Of a stretch of DNA of 64,000 nucleotides, positions 35,247 to 44,644 are shown piece after piece (position 1 is the stretch's first letter; each line of letters starts with the position of its first letter). Made by a program: the position numbers and the translations under genes. The stretch lies in contig JAIYAP010000012.1 in assembly GCA_027488935.1 (NCBI GenBank), positions 1 to 64,000 on the forward strand, read 5' to 3'. The notes under the pieces are model-generated. The model saw nothing but the letters and a program-made list of their open reading frames with translations. It was not told the DNA's origin and made no database searches. Source of the stretch: Saprospiraceae bacterium (GTDB taxonomy: Bacteria > Bacteroidota > Bacteroidia > Chitinophagales > Saprospiraceae).

Positions 35247-36821
35247 TTAATGATGATCAGAATGTTCATTTTCGTGTTCATGTTCGGTTTCAGGGTGCTC
35301 CATTTTGGGCAAAGGGCTATTGGGCCCCATAAAATTGGTCTTAACCCGGTCTATGACTTTTTCGCCGGACACCACTTCAATAATCAGCTGGGTTTTGCGG
35401 CCAGTTAATTGATCCTGGGGCATTTCCACAAAAAAAGCGCCGTCTGCTTTGCCTGCTTTGGGTATGGCCAAATGCGTATGTCCGATCCAATTCAAACGTG
35501 CACCCGGGGTCGCCATACGCAGCGAAAAAGGCATTTCTTTGCCTGATTTGTTGATGATCACATAGGAATACAGGTTGGTAAGGTGGGTATCATCGGTTTG
35601 CTGGTATAATTGTCCTGGTGAACGCAAAATGATCGATTCCACAATGCCACGATTGGCAATAAGCACCACATCAAGTGCCAGTAGGGCGAATAGAATGCCC
35701 GAATAGGCCCACACGCGGGGGGTAAAGATTTTGCGTTTGCCCGATTCGATGCCCGTCATAGAGTCATAACGTACCAACCCGCGCGGACGCTCAATTTTGT
35801 CCATAATCTGATCGCAAGCATCCATGCAAGCGGTGCAGTTGGTACATTCCAATTGGGTACCGTTGCGAATATCAATACCGGTTGGGCATACCGCCACACA
35901 AAGTTTGCAATCAATACAATCGCCTTTCGGCTGACCATCGGCACCGATGCGCAGGGTTGCTGCGCTGCCGTTGACGCTGTTTCTGATGCTTTCTATCGGA
36001 TTGGGCGTTGCATGGTCGCTTTCACCTGGGCTCCCTTTTTTCAGTTTCCCCCTTGGTTCGCCACGCAAGTGATCATAGGCCACCACAATGGAATCTTTCA
36101 CCAGCAACACACTCTGCAAGCGGCCATAAGGACAAATGGTGGTGCAAATTTGCTCCCGCATCCGGGCAAACGTATAATAAAACACCCCGGAAAAGATCAA
36201 CATGGCAATAAAACCGCCCAAATGCTGCGACAATGGATCGCGCATAATGTGCAATACCGCGTCCATGCTGATAATATAGGCCAGGAAGTAATTGGCAAAA
36301 ACAACCGCTATTCCGAAGAAAATACTGTGTTTTAAAGCCTTTTTTCTGATTTTTTCGGCAGTCCAGGGGCTATTATCCAAACGCCGCATTGCGTTGGCAT
36401 CGCCTTCTATCCAGTATTCGATTTTCCGGAAAATCATTTCCATGAATACGGTTTGCGGACAAACCCAGCCGCAAAATAACCGACCAAAAACCACCGTAAA
36501 CAAGATGATAAACACGATAAAGGTGAGCATCGCCAGTACAAACAGGTGGAAATCCTGGGGTGTAAACAACATGCCCAGCAGCACAAATTTACGCTCCAAT
36601 ACATTGAACAACAAAAACTGCTCCCCATCCACCTTAATGAAGGGCATCGACAGGAAAAAGGCCAAAAACACCAGTGTTACAATCGTTCGTGCATTGTAAA
36701 ACCGACCAGACGGCTTTTTGGGATACAACCATATCCTGTTGCCTTGTTGGTCAACCGTCGAAAGGTGGTCGCGATATTCCTCGGTATCTTCTATGATCTG
36801 GTGGATTGAATCTGAATGCAT
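35247..36821 (-). CDS. ccoG: Cytochrome c oxidase accessory protein CcoG (polyferredoxin)
   Basis: From the ATG at 36821 the protein is 524 residues; the open frame runs 49 codons further but lacks homology there. It has five membrane segments, the CGWVCPQTVFME motif, and the ferredoxin cluster CIDCKLCVAVCPTGIDIR followed by CTNCTACMDACD. A C-terminal immunoglobulin-like domain follows. CcoG reduces copper or otherwise helps load CuB during cbb3 oxidase assembly. It is first in the ccoG-ccoH-safE group and is separated from ccoP by a strong terminator. Confidence 0.95.
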   Translation of the reverse strand: MHSDSIHQIIEDTEEYRDHLSTVDQQGNRIWLYPKKPSGRFYNARTIVTLVFLAFFLSMPFIKVDGEQFLLFNVLERKFVLLGMLFTPQDFHLFVLAMLTFIVFIILFTVVFGRLFCGWVCPQTVFMEMIFRKIEYWIEGDANAMRRLDNSPWTAEKIRKKALKHSIFFGIAVVFANYFLAYIISMDAVLHIMRDPLSQHLGGFIAMLIFSGVFYYTFARMREQICTTICPYGRLQSVLLVKDSIVVAYDHLRGEPRGKLKKGSPGESDHATPNPIESIRNSVNGSAATLRIGADGQPKGDCIDCKLCVAVCPTGIDIRNGTQLECTNCTACMDACDQIMDKIERPRGLVRYDSMTGIESGKRKIFTPRVWAYSGILFALLALDVVLIANRGIVESIILRSPGQLYQQTDDTHLTNLYSYVIINKSGKEMPFSLRMATPGARLNWIGHTHLAIPKAGKADGAFFVEMPQDQLTGRKTQLIIEVVSGEKVIDRVKTNFMGPNSPLPKMEHPETEHEHENEHSDHH

Positions 36822-36921
36822 GACTTTTTTGTTGTAACGCGTAGTGCTATCTTTCGCGGTGCAAGTTCCGTTCAAATGCAACAGTGACAACTGACCATCA
36901 TCAGGATATAAGCTGATGTTG

Positions 36922-36959
36922 GTCAAAAAAAAACAGCCGACGATAACGCCGGCTGTTTC
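36922..36959 (-). terminator. Terminator behind ccoP
   Basis: On the minus strand AAACAGCCG and CGGCTGTTT form a 9-bp stem around a 10-base loop and are followed by a long T-run. It ends the ccoS-ccoNO-ccoQ-ccoP transcript and separates it from ccoG. Confidence 0.88.
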
Positions 36960-36984
36960 GGGAAACACAAAAAATTAAAACATT

Positions 36985-37944
36985 TTATTTGGTAGGGCTG
37001 GGTAAGGCGTCTTTCCCAAGACTATCCTGTGGTGCAACGGTTTCTGTCCAGATAACCCCTTGTGGTGCTTTAGGGTTCGGAGGATTTGTACCCCCCAGGG
37101 TAAGAATATAGCTGCCAACTTTCTGCATATCCGATGGCTTCAGTTGTGCCTGCCAAGAGATCATTCCTTTCTCAGGCACACCGTACTTGATGGTTTTGAA
37201 AACGTTTTTGATACCACCACCATGAATCCAGTATTCGTCGGTAAAGTTAGGACCAACGCCGCCTTCGCCTTTTTGACCGTGGCAGGCAACGCAGTTTCCT
37301 TTATAGATCAACTCTCCCTCACCCAATAAGCCGCTTTCGGTTAATGCAACCACATTTGATTCGTCTACCGCATTGGCTTTGCCTGCAAGTGCGAGGGCGA
37401 TTTCCTTTTTAGCAACTGCTACTTCCTGCTCGTATTCCTGTGTTTGGGAAAGGCCGCTACCGCCCCAATGGTAATAAATCATGTATCCCAAACCGTAAAC
37501 AATGGTTAGAATAAACATATTTACCCACCATGGTGGCAAACGGTTATCAAGCTCGCGAATACCATCGTAATCATGGTGCAAAATAATATCGGCCTCCCGG
37601 TCGATCGGCACCGCATCTTCCCAGTATTTTTTACGCATGCGGGTCCAGAAATCGTCCCCTGCAGGATCAATAACCGGTGCATCAGCGTCTTCTGGTAAGT
37701 TTACATTGTTCAAACGTGCTTCCAATTGAATCGCGCGTTTGTACAAGAATTGGTTGACCTTGATCATATAGAGCATTGCCACAAAAAAGAGCGCGGCAGC
37801 TGCGCAAATTAAAACCCAGGTCAAAATCTGGGGTAATTGCCCGACTTGTGGATCGGGGCCGGCTGGCGTAGTAGCAGATTGAGCCCAGATGGACACACTG
37901 GCAACCAGCCAAAAGAAAAGTAGGAGATATTTCTTCTTTTTCAT
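36985..37944 (-). CDS. ccoP: cbb3 oxidase subunit III, CcoP (single heme)
   Basis: The 319-residue protein begins with a hydrophobic leader and membrane helices, including the CcoP N-terminal segment DGIRELDNRLPPWWVNMF typical of cbb3 subunit III. It ends in one cytochrome c domain with a single CxxCH heme site (CVACH) and a methionine ligand candidate (GMISW). Many CcoP proteins carry two heme c sites; here only one is visible. It passes electrons to the CcoO part of the oxidase. It is the last gene before the terminator. Confidence 0.92.
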   Translation of the reverse strand: MKKKKYLLLFFWLVASVSIWAQSATTPAGPDPQVGQLPQILTWVLICAAAALFFVAMLYMIKVNQFLYKRAIQLEARLNNVNLPEDADAPVIDPAGDDFWTRMRKKYWEDAVPIDREADIILHHDYDGIRELDNRLPPWWVNMFILTIVYGLGYMIYYHWGGSGLSQTQEYEQEVAVAKKEIALALAGKANAVDESNVVALTESGLLGEGELIYKGNCVACHGQKGEGGVGPNFTDEYWIHGGGIKNVFKTIKYGVPEKGMISWQAQLKPSDMQKVGSYILTLGGTNPPNPKAPQGVIWTETVAPQDSLGKDALPSPTK

Positions 37945-38031
37945 TTTTCAAAATTTTGAAAAACAGAGCGTTAGATTTGTGGTAAAGGTGTTGAGCAGAC
38001 ATCCGTGACGTCCCCAAAAACCTGGTTGATT

Positions 38032-38193
38032 TTAATCCTCAAGCGGCATGTTGGCCATATAGTCCATATCTGCTTTTTTGCTCATAAAATAGGCGCGAAA
38101 AAAAGCGATGCAAAATGCGCTGAAAAAAATTAGCAGCGCTGTAATGCCAAACCATTGGATGCCATCGACGGATTGTAAAAGGTATTTGTACAT
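38032..38193 (-). CDS. ccoQ: CcoQ-type small cbb3 oxidase subunit
   Basis: The 53-residue product from the ATG at 38193 (MYKYLLQSVDGIQW...) has one membrane helix (about residues 16-36) and a short charged tail (SKKADMDYMANMPLED). Size, single helix and place between ccoNO and ccoP fit CcoQ/FixQ, which stabilises the oxidase. Sequence identity in this family is low, so position is the main evidence. Confidence 0.8.
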   Translation of the reverse strand: MYKYLLQSVDGIQWFGITALLIFFSAFCIAFFRAYFMSKKADMDYMANMPLED

Positions 38194-38271
38194 AACAATT
38201 TGTATTTCAAAGTACACCGGTTGGCGCTGATCGTACTCGAACACGGCGCCAACCGGTTCCCTTATGATTTT

Positions 38272-40422
38272 TTATTTGCTGGTTTCTACCGGTTGGATTT
38301 TGATATCGGTGCCCAAACGCTGCAAATAAGCGATGATGGCCACGATTTCTTTGTTTTCCAAACCTGAATCTTTAATACCTTGCTCGTTCAGGCTTTTGGC
38401 AATAACAAGCGCCTGTTCTTTTGCTTTTCCAATTGCTTCTTTTTCAAAATTGCGTGGATACGGGGTACCCAGGGTGCGCAAAGCCGCAATTTTAGAAGGC
38501 AACAAACTCAAATCCAAATCGTAATCAAGCAAGTATGGATAAGCCGGCATCAGCGAGCCTGGCGACATGGTGGTAGGATCCATCATGTGGTTGTAGTGCC
38601 AGCTGTCCGGGTATTTTTTACCCTCGCGCATCAAATCCGGGCCTGTACGCTTACTGCCAAACAAAAATGGTCGGTCGTAAACGTATTCACCTGATTTTGA
38701 GTACTCTCCATAACGTTCGGTTTCTGCACGGAACGGACGAATCATTTGGGAGTGACAACCCACGCAACCTTCCCGGATGTAAAGATCGCGGCCAGTAAGT
38801 TCAAGCGGAGTATATGGCTTCACGGTAGATATTTTAGGTACCTGGCTTTCAATAAATACCATTGGAACGATTTGAACGATACCACCGATTGCAATCAAAA
38901 TGGTGCTAAACAGCAACATTTGCAAAGGACGGCCTTCAATCCATTTGTGCCAGTACTCACCAGCCACTGCTTTCGGAACGTAGCTTTCACGGGCGGGTGC
39001 TTCAGCGGCTTCATTGGCAAGGAAAGAGCCTTGTGCGCCTGTTTTGTACAAATTATACACACCAATGGCTGCACCGGCAAAATACATCAAGCCACCAGCA
39101 CCACGAATGATGTACATCGGTACAATCTGTTTCACAGTATCCAGGAAGTTACCCCAAGCCAGGGTGCCTTCTGGGGTGAATTCACGCCACATAAAGTATT
39201 GTGTCCAGCCAGCCCAGTACATCGGTACGGCGTAGAAAATGATACCAAGGGTACCTACCCAAAAGTGGATGTTGGCAAGGTTGGTAGAATACAAGTTGGT
39301 GCGGTAAATCCGAGGCCACAACCAGTATAACATACCAAATGTAAGGAAACCGTTCCAACCCAACGCACCTACGTGTACGTGCGCAATGGTCCAGTCGGTA
39401 AAGTGACTAATGGCGTTCACCGATTTGATTGAAAGCATCGGACCTTCAAAAGTCGCCATACCGTATGCGGTAACAGCCACGACTAAGAATTTCAAAACAG
39501 GATCCTGACGAACACGGTCCCAGGCGCCCCGCAACGTGAGCAAACCATTCAACATACCGCCCCAAGATGGCGCAATCAGCATAATGGAAAATACGGTACC
39601 CAGCGATTGAACCCAATCAGGCATGGACGTGTACAACAAGTGGTGCGGTCCAGCCCAGATATAGATGAAAATCAGCGCCCAAAAGTGTATAATAGACAAT
39701 TTGTACGAGTAAACCGGACGATTAGCTGCCTTTGGCAGGAAATAATACATCAAGCCAAGGTAAGGCGTGGTCAAAAAGAAGGCAACCGCATTGTGGCCGT
39801 ACCACCATTGCACCAAGCCGTCCTGAATGCCTGCAAAAACCGAATAACTGCCAAATAAGGAGTAAGGAATCTCAAAACTCCGTACAATGTGCAATATAGC
39901 AACGGTAACCCAGGTAGCGATGTAAAACCAAATGGCCACATACAAGTGGTCTTCCCGGCGTTTCAAGATGGTACCAAACATATTAACACCAAAAACAACC
40001 CATACCAGGGTAATCAAAATGTCAATGGGCCAGGAAAGTTCTGCATATTCTGAACTGTTGGTTAAACCCATTGGCAAGGTAACGGCTGCGCACAAAATGA
40101 CTACCTGCCAACTCCAAAAATGGATCCATGATAAGGTGTCACTAAACATACGCGCTTTCAACAAACGCTGCAGGGAATAATAAATGCCTGTAAACATACC
40201 ATTACCCACAAAGGCAAAAATGACTGCGTTGGTGTGCAATGGACGCAGACGACCAAATGTGAGAAAGGGAACACCGTACTGACTAAAATTGAGGGGTGGA
40301 TAAATCAGCTGGAAGGCGATAATCAGCCCGACCAGCATGCCCACTAAACCCCAGATAAATGAGGCCGTCCCAAAGGCTCTCACGATCCGGTTATCGTATT
40401 GAAATTGTTCAATTCGGCTCAT
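38272..40422 (-). CDS. ccoNO: cbb3-type cytochrome c oxidase, fused subunits I and II (CcoN-CcoO)
   Basis: The 716-residue protein joins the catalytic heme-copper subunit CcoN (about residues 1-480; twelve or so membrane segments; histidine ligands in segments such as HTNAVIFAF, WWYGHNAVAFFL, HHLLYT and HVHVGALGWNG) to CcoO, the monoheme cytochrome c subunit. The CcoO part has a CxxCH site (CVGCHSQMIRPF) and the methionine-ligand region. The reaction is four-electron reduction of O2 with proton pumping under low oxygen. The N-O fusion is the usual state in Bacteroidota. It lies 75 bases after ccoS. Confidence 0.96.
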   Translation of the reverse strand: MSRIEQFQYDNRIVRAFGTASFIWGLVGMLVGLIIAFQLIYPPLNFSQYGVPFLTFGRLRPLHTNAVIFAFVGNGMFTGIYYSLQRLLKARMFSDTLSWIHFWSWQVVILCAAVTLPMGLTNSSEYAELSWPIDILITLVWVVFGVNMFGTILKRREDHLYVAIWFYIATWVTVAILHIVRSFEIPYSLFGSYSVFAGIQDGLVQWWYGHNAVAFFLTTPYLGLMYYFLPKAANRPVYSYKLSIIHFWALIFIYIWAGPHHLLYTSMPDWVQSLGTVFSIMLIAPSWGGMLNGLLTLRGAWDRVRQDPVLKFLVVAVTAYGMATFEGPMLSIKSVNAISHFTDWTIAHVHVGALGWNGFLTFGMLYWLWPRIYRTNLYSTNLANIHFWVGTLGIIFYAVPMYWAGWTQYFMWREFTPEGTLAWGNFLDTVKQIVPMYIIRGAGGLMYFAGAAIGVYNLYKTGAQGSFLANEAAEAPARESYVPKAVAGEYWHKWIEGRPLQMLLFSTILIAIGGIVQIVPMVFIESQVPKISTVKPYTPLELTGRDLYIREGCVGCHSQMIRPFRAETERYGEYSKSGEYVYDRPFLFGSKRTGPDLMREGKKYPDSWHYNHMMDPTTMSPGSLMPAYPYLLDYDLDLSLLPSKIAALRTLGTPYPRNFEKEAIGKAKEQALVIAKSLNEQGIKDSGLENKEIVAIIAYLQRLGTDIKIQPVETSK

Positions 40423-40497
40423 GTTGAGTTCCGAGTTAGTTTAGTTAAAAAAGTTGGTGGAAGTGCGCAGATTTGTGCTTAAAAAGGTAATAAGGTT

Positions 40498-40662
40498 TTA
40501 GGCGTCATCTTTTTCGGGTTTTAACTCATCCTCCAGCAACATCCGAATGGAAGGCGTATATTGGTCATCAAACTGACCGTTGCGCGCTGCCCACAAATAA
40601 ACCAACAGGAAGCCTGCTGCAATGGTGAGACTAAAGAGTATGAGCAAAAACATGATTTTCAT
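40498..40662 (-). CDS. ccoS: cbb3 oxidase assembly protein CcoS
   Basis: A 54-residue frame starts at the ATG at 40662 and stops at 40498. It begins MKIMFLLILFSLTIAAGFLL and goes on with VYLWAARNGQFDD and a charged tail. One membrane helix followed by the W-A-x-x-x-G-Q-F/Y-D-D pattern is the CcoS/FixS signature. CcoS helps insert heme and copper into the oxidase. The partner copper ATPase CcoI, which often precedes ccoS, is not present here; the M1 peptidase gene lies upstream instead. Confidence 0.9.
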   Translation of the reverse strand: MKIMFLLILFSLTIAAGFLLVYLWAARNGQFDDQYTPSIRMLLEDELKPEKDDA

Positions 40663-41001
40663 GACTGTTCGTTTTTAAATCGGGTGCAATTTCCGACACG
40701 AGAGGGGGCGCTTAGATGATGGCAGTCAGACACATTTATGACATTGATCAGCAAGCGCCGGGCTACACACCTGGCTGAAAAAGGGAATCGTGCGATTGCG
40801 CTTGAAACGCATCACGAACAGCATATTTATCTAGGAAAATAGCAGGAATTGGCCTTCTGGGCCGTCGAACTACTGAAAACGTGCAAAAATTTGAATCAAT
40901 AACATAAAAAAAGCCATCCTATTTGCTAAAGCAGGGCTTTATACAAATAGAATGGCGCTTAAATAAGTCTAATAACCTTAAAGCAGCAGACGCCGAATTA
41001 T
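40663..41001. other. Non-coding gap of 339 bases
   Basis: Holds the upstream region of the cco operon and the terminator of the M1 peptidase gene (40905-40960). No FNR-type TTGAT-N4-ATCAA site and no full two-box promoter for ccoS was found by eye. No small gene was seen. Confidence 0.55.
40905..40960 (-). terminator. Terminator behind the M1 peptidase gene
   Basis: On the minus strand GCCATTCTATTTG pairs with CAAATAGGATGGC (one mismatch) around an 18-base middle and is followed by a run of seven T. Confidence 0.8.
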
Positions 41002-43659
41002 TTAAAACATATCGTAATACATTTTAAGGGTCGGATCAGTCTCTTTAGCCTTAATTTCATTCAAAATCTGTTCTAAATTAGCAACTTTCGCATCTTTCCC
41101 TTCCGCCTTTAAGCCATTTTTTAAATCTGAAATGGCTTTGGTCGCCCCAAAACGGCGCCATTGACTGGTCGCTAAATTTAGAGAAATCACTTTTAATTTA
41201 TCGACACCCGCCTCTATCACAGCGTCATCATGGATGCCTGCGAGCGTTTTTTGGTAAAAATCAAAAAATGTAAACGCACCCATAAAATCGATTTTGTCCA
41301 TCCGACGCTCAAAATAAGGCAAATTGTTGCGATCCGGTTTTTGCGCATACAACTCCGATAAAGCCAGGATAATCTCGTCATTATCATCGTTTTGAAGCGA
41401 TTTGGATGCTTCGATGGCTGCCTCGGGGTCCAGTTTTGTTAAGGCCGTGAGCGCTGCGCCTACTACGCTGTATGCCTGGGTAGGCTCCATTCCTTTTTTC
41501 AGAATTGGTACATATTGCTTGTCTTCACTTTCACCCAACAAATTGATCGCCAGGGCCCGAACACTCGGTTCTTTTTCTGTTTCTGCCAATTTTGCCAATA
41601 CTACAACTGTTTCGGCATCTTTTGGATCGGCATGTTGTAACGCGATCGCACGCAAACCGTAATAAGCATCTTTCAACGCTTCTTTAAATACGGCTTTGGC
41701 AGCAGCCGATTCATCATTTTGCAAGTTATCCAATGCCTCAAACCGATCGCGGAACAAGGGGCCATGCTGGTACATAAATACCCACTCTGCAGCGGAATGC
41801 TGGTCATGCTTTACGCACAACGTCGTTTTTGTGGCATCTACATTGATCAACGCCGGTTTTACCGCAGCGGCAAATTCAAAGGTTTGCTTGCGCTTGGTGA
41901 TGCGTATTTGTTCCCGCTTAACCGTCCCATCTGCCTGGTAGATATCTACTGCCATCGGCAAATCAAACACATAGGGTACTTTCGGACCGTCCTGTATTTG
42001 ATCAATTTGCACAGTAGCCATTTTGCGGGTCTCATCATAGCTATAACTGATTTCGAGATTGGGATGGCCAGCACTGAAAAACCATTGATTCCAAAACCAG
42101 TTCAAATCCTGCCCCGTCAAATCCTCAAAGGCAAGGCGTAATTCATGCGCCTCCACATCGGTGTATTCATTCCGTTTCAGATAACGACTCAGGGCCGCAA
42201 AGAAGGCCTCGTCGCCCAATTGGTTGCGCAACATATGCAACACAGCGCCCCCTTTATTATAGGAATGCGCATCAAACATATCCTCCCGATTGCCATAGCC
42301 AAAGTTAATCAGCGGGTGCCCGCCATCGCCTGCCGAAAAAATATAGCCCTGCTGTTCCTGCATTTCATGGTCATCCGCAGCGTCACGGCCGTGCTTGTAC
42401 TCCAACCACAGGTATTCCGAATAATTGGCAAAGCCTTCATTGAGGGTCAGGTTTGCCCAGCTTTCGGTTGTCACGAGGTCCCCAAACCACTGGTGAAACA
42501 TTTCATGGGCCACCACTTTTTCGTTTGTCCAGTGCGCATCCAGCAAACCGCGTTTATTTTTTTGCATGAAGTCGCCAAAAATAACCGCCGAGGTATTTTC
42601 CATCGCGCCACTCACATAATCGCGCACCACCACCTGCGAAAATTTAGGCCAGGGGTATGCATAATTGAGTTTTGTAGAGAAAAACTCCAGCATTTCGGTC
42701 GTGTACGGATAAATATCGCGCGCATCCTGCTCAAAGGCTGGTTCCACATAATAGTCTACATCAATGCCGCGCCATTTGTCTTTTACCACGGCATATTCAC
42801 CAATGGCCATCATAAATAAATAGGGCGCATGGGGTTTGTCCATTTTCCAGTAATCCGTACGGGTGCCGTCTGGGTTCTTTTTCGAACTCAACATCAGGCC
42901 ATTCGACAAGGTTTTGTACTTATCTTCTACCGTAATATATATTTCCTGGGTACAGCGCTCATTCGGCTTGTCGACGGTTGGAAACCAGCAAGAGTTGCTT
43001 TCTGTTTCGCCTTGCGTCCAGATCTGCTTGGGTTTGTCCTTTTCACTGCCGTCTGCATTGATAAAATACAGGCCTTTATCACTGGTGATCGCGGCGCTGC
43101 CGCCGATGTTGGTGCGTTCGTCGGGTTTGGCGGTGTAGGTAACCACCACTTTAAATTCTTCCGAGCGGGTAAAGGTTTTCCCTAAATCAATATGCAATTG
43201 GCTCGAATCATATTGGTACTTGAGTTGCTCGGTTTTTCCTTCCAAATTGACGGACAAAATGTCAAAATTCTTGGCATCCAGGGTCAATTGGCTGCTTGGG
43301 TAAAACCACGGACGCAGCGTAAGGGTCGCTTTGCCATTTGCGCGTTTTTTGGCCCAATCAAAGGAGATTTCAATTTTGGTATGCAGCAAATCATGTTCAA
43401 ATGTGTGCGATGGATTGTACGCACCCAAGGTGTCCAGATTTGTTTTTTGATCTGGACGCACCTCTGCACCTTCCAGTATTTTATATTCTTCAATGTCTTC
43501 CTCCGTGGCTTCACCCATTAAAGGTTTTTGGAGCGAATCCAATTCGGTTCGAGCCGCCGGCGGAATGGGGGTTGCAAGCGTGCCAGTTCCCGTTTTCGGT
43601 GTACAAGCGGCTAAAAGGAATAAAGCGGTCAAGTGTGCCGCGAAAAGAAGATTTTTCAT
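41002..43659 (-). CDS. M1 family metallo-aminopeptidase, lipoprotein
   Basis: From the ATG at 43659 the protein is 885 residues and starts with a lipoprotein signal (MKNLLFAAHLTALFLLAAC; lipobox LAAC). The open frame upstream of it has no sense as protein. The gluzincin motif GAMEN (SGAMENTS) and the zinc site HEMFHQW with the later NEGFANYSE glutamate identify an M1 aminopeptidase. The C-terminal third is a helical HEAT-like repeat region. It removes N-terminal residues from peptides and is probably attached to the outer membrane. A candidate -7 box TACTTTTG sits at 43806-43813 on the minus strand. Confidence 0.94.
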   Translation of the reverse strand: MKNLLFAAHLTALFLLAACTPKTGTGTLATPIPPAARTELDSLQKPLMGEATEEDIEEYKILEGAEVRPDQKTNLDTLGAYNPSHTFEHDLLHTKIEISFDWAKKRANGKATLTLRPWFYPSSQLTLDAKNFDILSVNLEGKTEQLKYQYDSSQLHIDLGKTFTRSEEFKVVVTYTAKPDERTNIGGSAAITSDKGLYFINADGSEKDKPKQIWTQGETESNSCWFPTVDKPNERCTQEIYITVEDKYKTLSNGLMLSSKKNPDGTRTDYWKMDKPHAPYLFMMAIGEYAVVKDKWRGIDVDYYVEPAFEQDARDIYPYTTEMLEFFSTKLNYAYPWPKFSQVVVRDYVSGAMENTSAVIFGDFMQKNKRGLLDAHWTNEKVVAHEMFHQWFGDLVTTESWANLTLNEGFANYSEYLWLEYKHGRDAADDHEMQEQQGYIFSAGDGGHPLINFGYGNREDMFDAHSYNKGGAVLHMLRNQLGDEAFFAALSRYLKRNEYTDVEAHELRLAFEDLTGQDLNWFWNQWFFSAGHPNLEISYSYDETRKMATVQIDQIQDGPKVPYVFDLPMAVDIYQADGTVKREQIRITKRKQTFEFAAAVKPALINVDATKTTLCVKHDQHSAAEWVFMYQHGPLFRDRFEALDNLQNDESAAAKAVFKEALKDAYYGLRAIALQHADPKDAETVVVLAKLAETEKEPSVRALAINLLGESEDKQYVPILKKGMEPTQAYSVVGAALTALTKLDPEAAIEASKSLQNDDNDEIILALSELYAQKPDRNNLPYFERRMDKIDFMGAFTFFDFYQKTLAGIHDDAVIEAGVDKLKVISLNLATSQWRRFGATKAISDLKNGLKAEGKDAKVANLEQILNEIKAKETDPTLKMYYDMF

Positions 43660-43840
43660 CCAAAAATGAAGGTAAATGGTGATAGTTGATTGATGGTTAA
43701 CAGCTTGTGGTCGGAGTATGTATTCAAAAGATGAAAGTTGGCGCAAAAATCGCAAAAGGATCAGCGCATTTTTCAATCTTTGCCCCGCTTTTCGGCGAAT
43801 GCCCCCAAAAGTAGGCTTTTTAACAAAAATATAAACGAAC

Positions 43841-44644
43841 GTGGAAACAAAAACGTACATCGACAAGCTCATAGAATTAGCCTGGAATTATGGTCCCAAG
43901 GTACTGATGGCTGCCCTGATTCTTTTTATCGGTCTTTGGGTAATTCGACGCCTCACCCGCGGATTCGAACAATTCCTGAAAGCGCGCAAAGTGGACGATA
44001 GTTTACGGCCGTTTTTTGTTTCGCTCAACGATGTCGGCCTCAAAGTCGTTTTGCTGCTGGTCGTTGCAGGTATGGTCGGATTAGAAACGACTTCTTTCAT
44101 CGCTATTTTTTCCGCCATCGCCTTTTCTGTTGGACTTGCCTTGCAGGGTAGTTTGGGCAACTTTGCCAGTGGTGTATTGATTTTGTTGTTTCGCCCATAT
44201 AAAGTGGGCGATTTGATCACGGTAAGTGGACTATCTGGCCGTGTCACCGAAATTCAAATCTTCAATACCATCTTGTTAACCGCCCAAGGCAAACGCATCA
44301 TTATCCCAAATGGCAAAATTACAGACGGCCCAATTGAAAATATTGCCGATAAAACAACGGTAAATGCAGAAATATCACTTTTGGTCAATATCAATACCCC
44401 CATGGATAAGCTGCGCACCGCTGCAAACGAGGTTGTCGCAAATTGGCAACACCAAATACCCAATTCCCATGCAGAAGTGAAAATCAAAAGCATCAACCGC
44501 GATGATATGAAAGTGGATATCGCTTGCCCGACGATGGGCGAACATTACGAAACCACGATGGATTATTTGGCTGAAGCACTAAAAGCATCCTTCGATACCC
44601 ACGGCATCGAACTGGCCAAAGAGCGCCGCAGAGAACAATATTAA
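43841..44644 (+). CDS. MscS family mechanosensitive ion channel
   Basis: The 267-residue protein begins with GTG and has three N-terminal membrane segments and the MscS pore and beta domain. The glycine/alanine-rich pore helix GLALQGSLGNFASGVLILLF and the following RPYKVGDLITVSGLSG, then RIIIPNGKI, are diagnostic. It is a tension-gated inner membrane channel that releases solutes on osmotic downshock. Length is close to E. coli MscS. It shares a divergent upstream region with the M1 peptidase gene, and its stop codon overlaps that of kmo in TTAA (44641-44644). Confidence 0.95.
   Translation: METKTYIDKLIELAWNYGPKVLMAALILFIGLWVIRRLTRGFEQFLKARKVDDSLRPFFVSLNDVGLKVVLLLVVAGMVGLETTSFIAIFSAIAFSVGLALQGSLGNFASGVLILLFRPYKVGDLITVSGLSGRVTEIQIFNTILLTAQGKRIIIPNGKITDGPIENIADKTTVNAEISLLVNINTPMDKLRTAANEVVANWQHQIPNSHAEVKIKSINRDDMKVDIACPTMGEHYETTMDYLAEALKASFDTHGIELAKERRREQY

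Noticed and set aside
35247-36968. CcoG start at 36968 (49 extra codons)
   Set aside because: The added segment overlaps the terminator behind ccoP and does not belong to the family; MHSDSIHQ at 36821 is the fitting start.
40663-40904. FNR-type site before the cbb3 operon
   Set aside because: Only half-site-like words such as TTGATC were found; no TTGAT-N4-ATCAA palindrome.
41002-43872. M1 peptidase start at 43872 (71 extra codons)
   Set aside because: The ATG at 43659 starts a clear lipoprotein signal; the extra part has no similarity to an exported protein and covers the upstream region.
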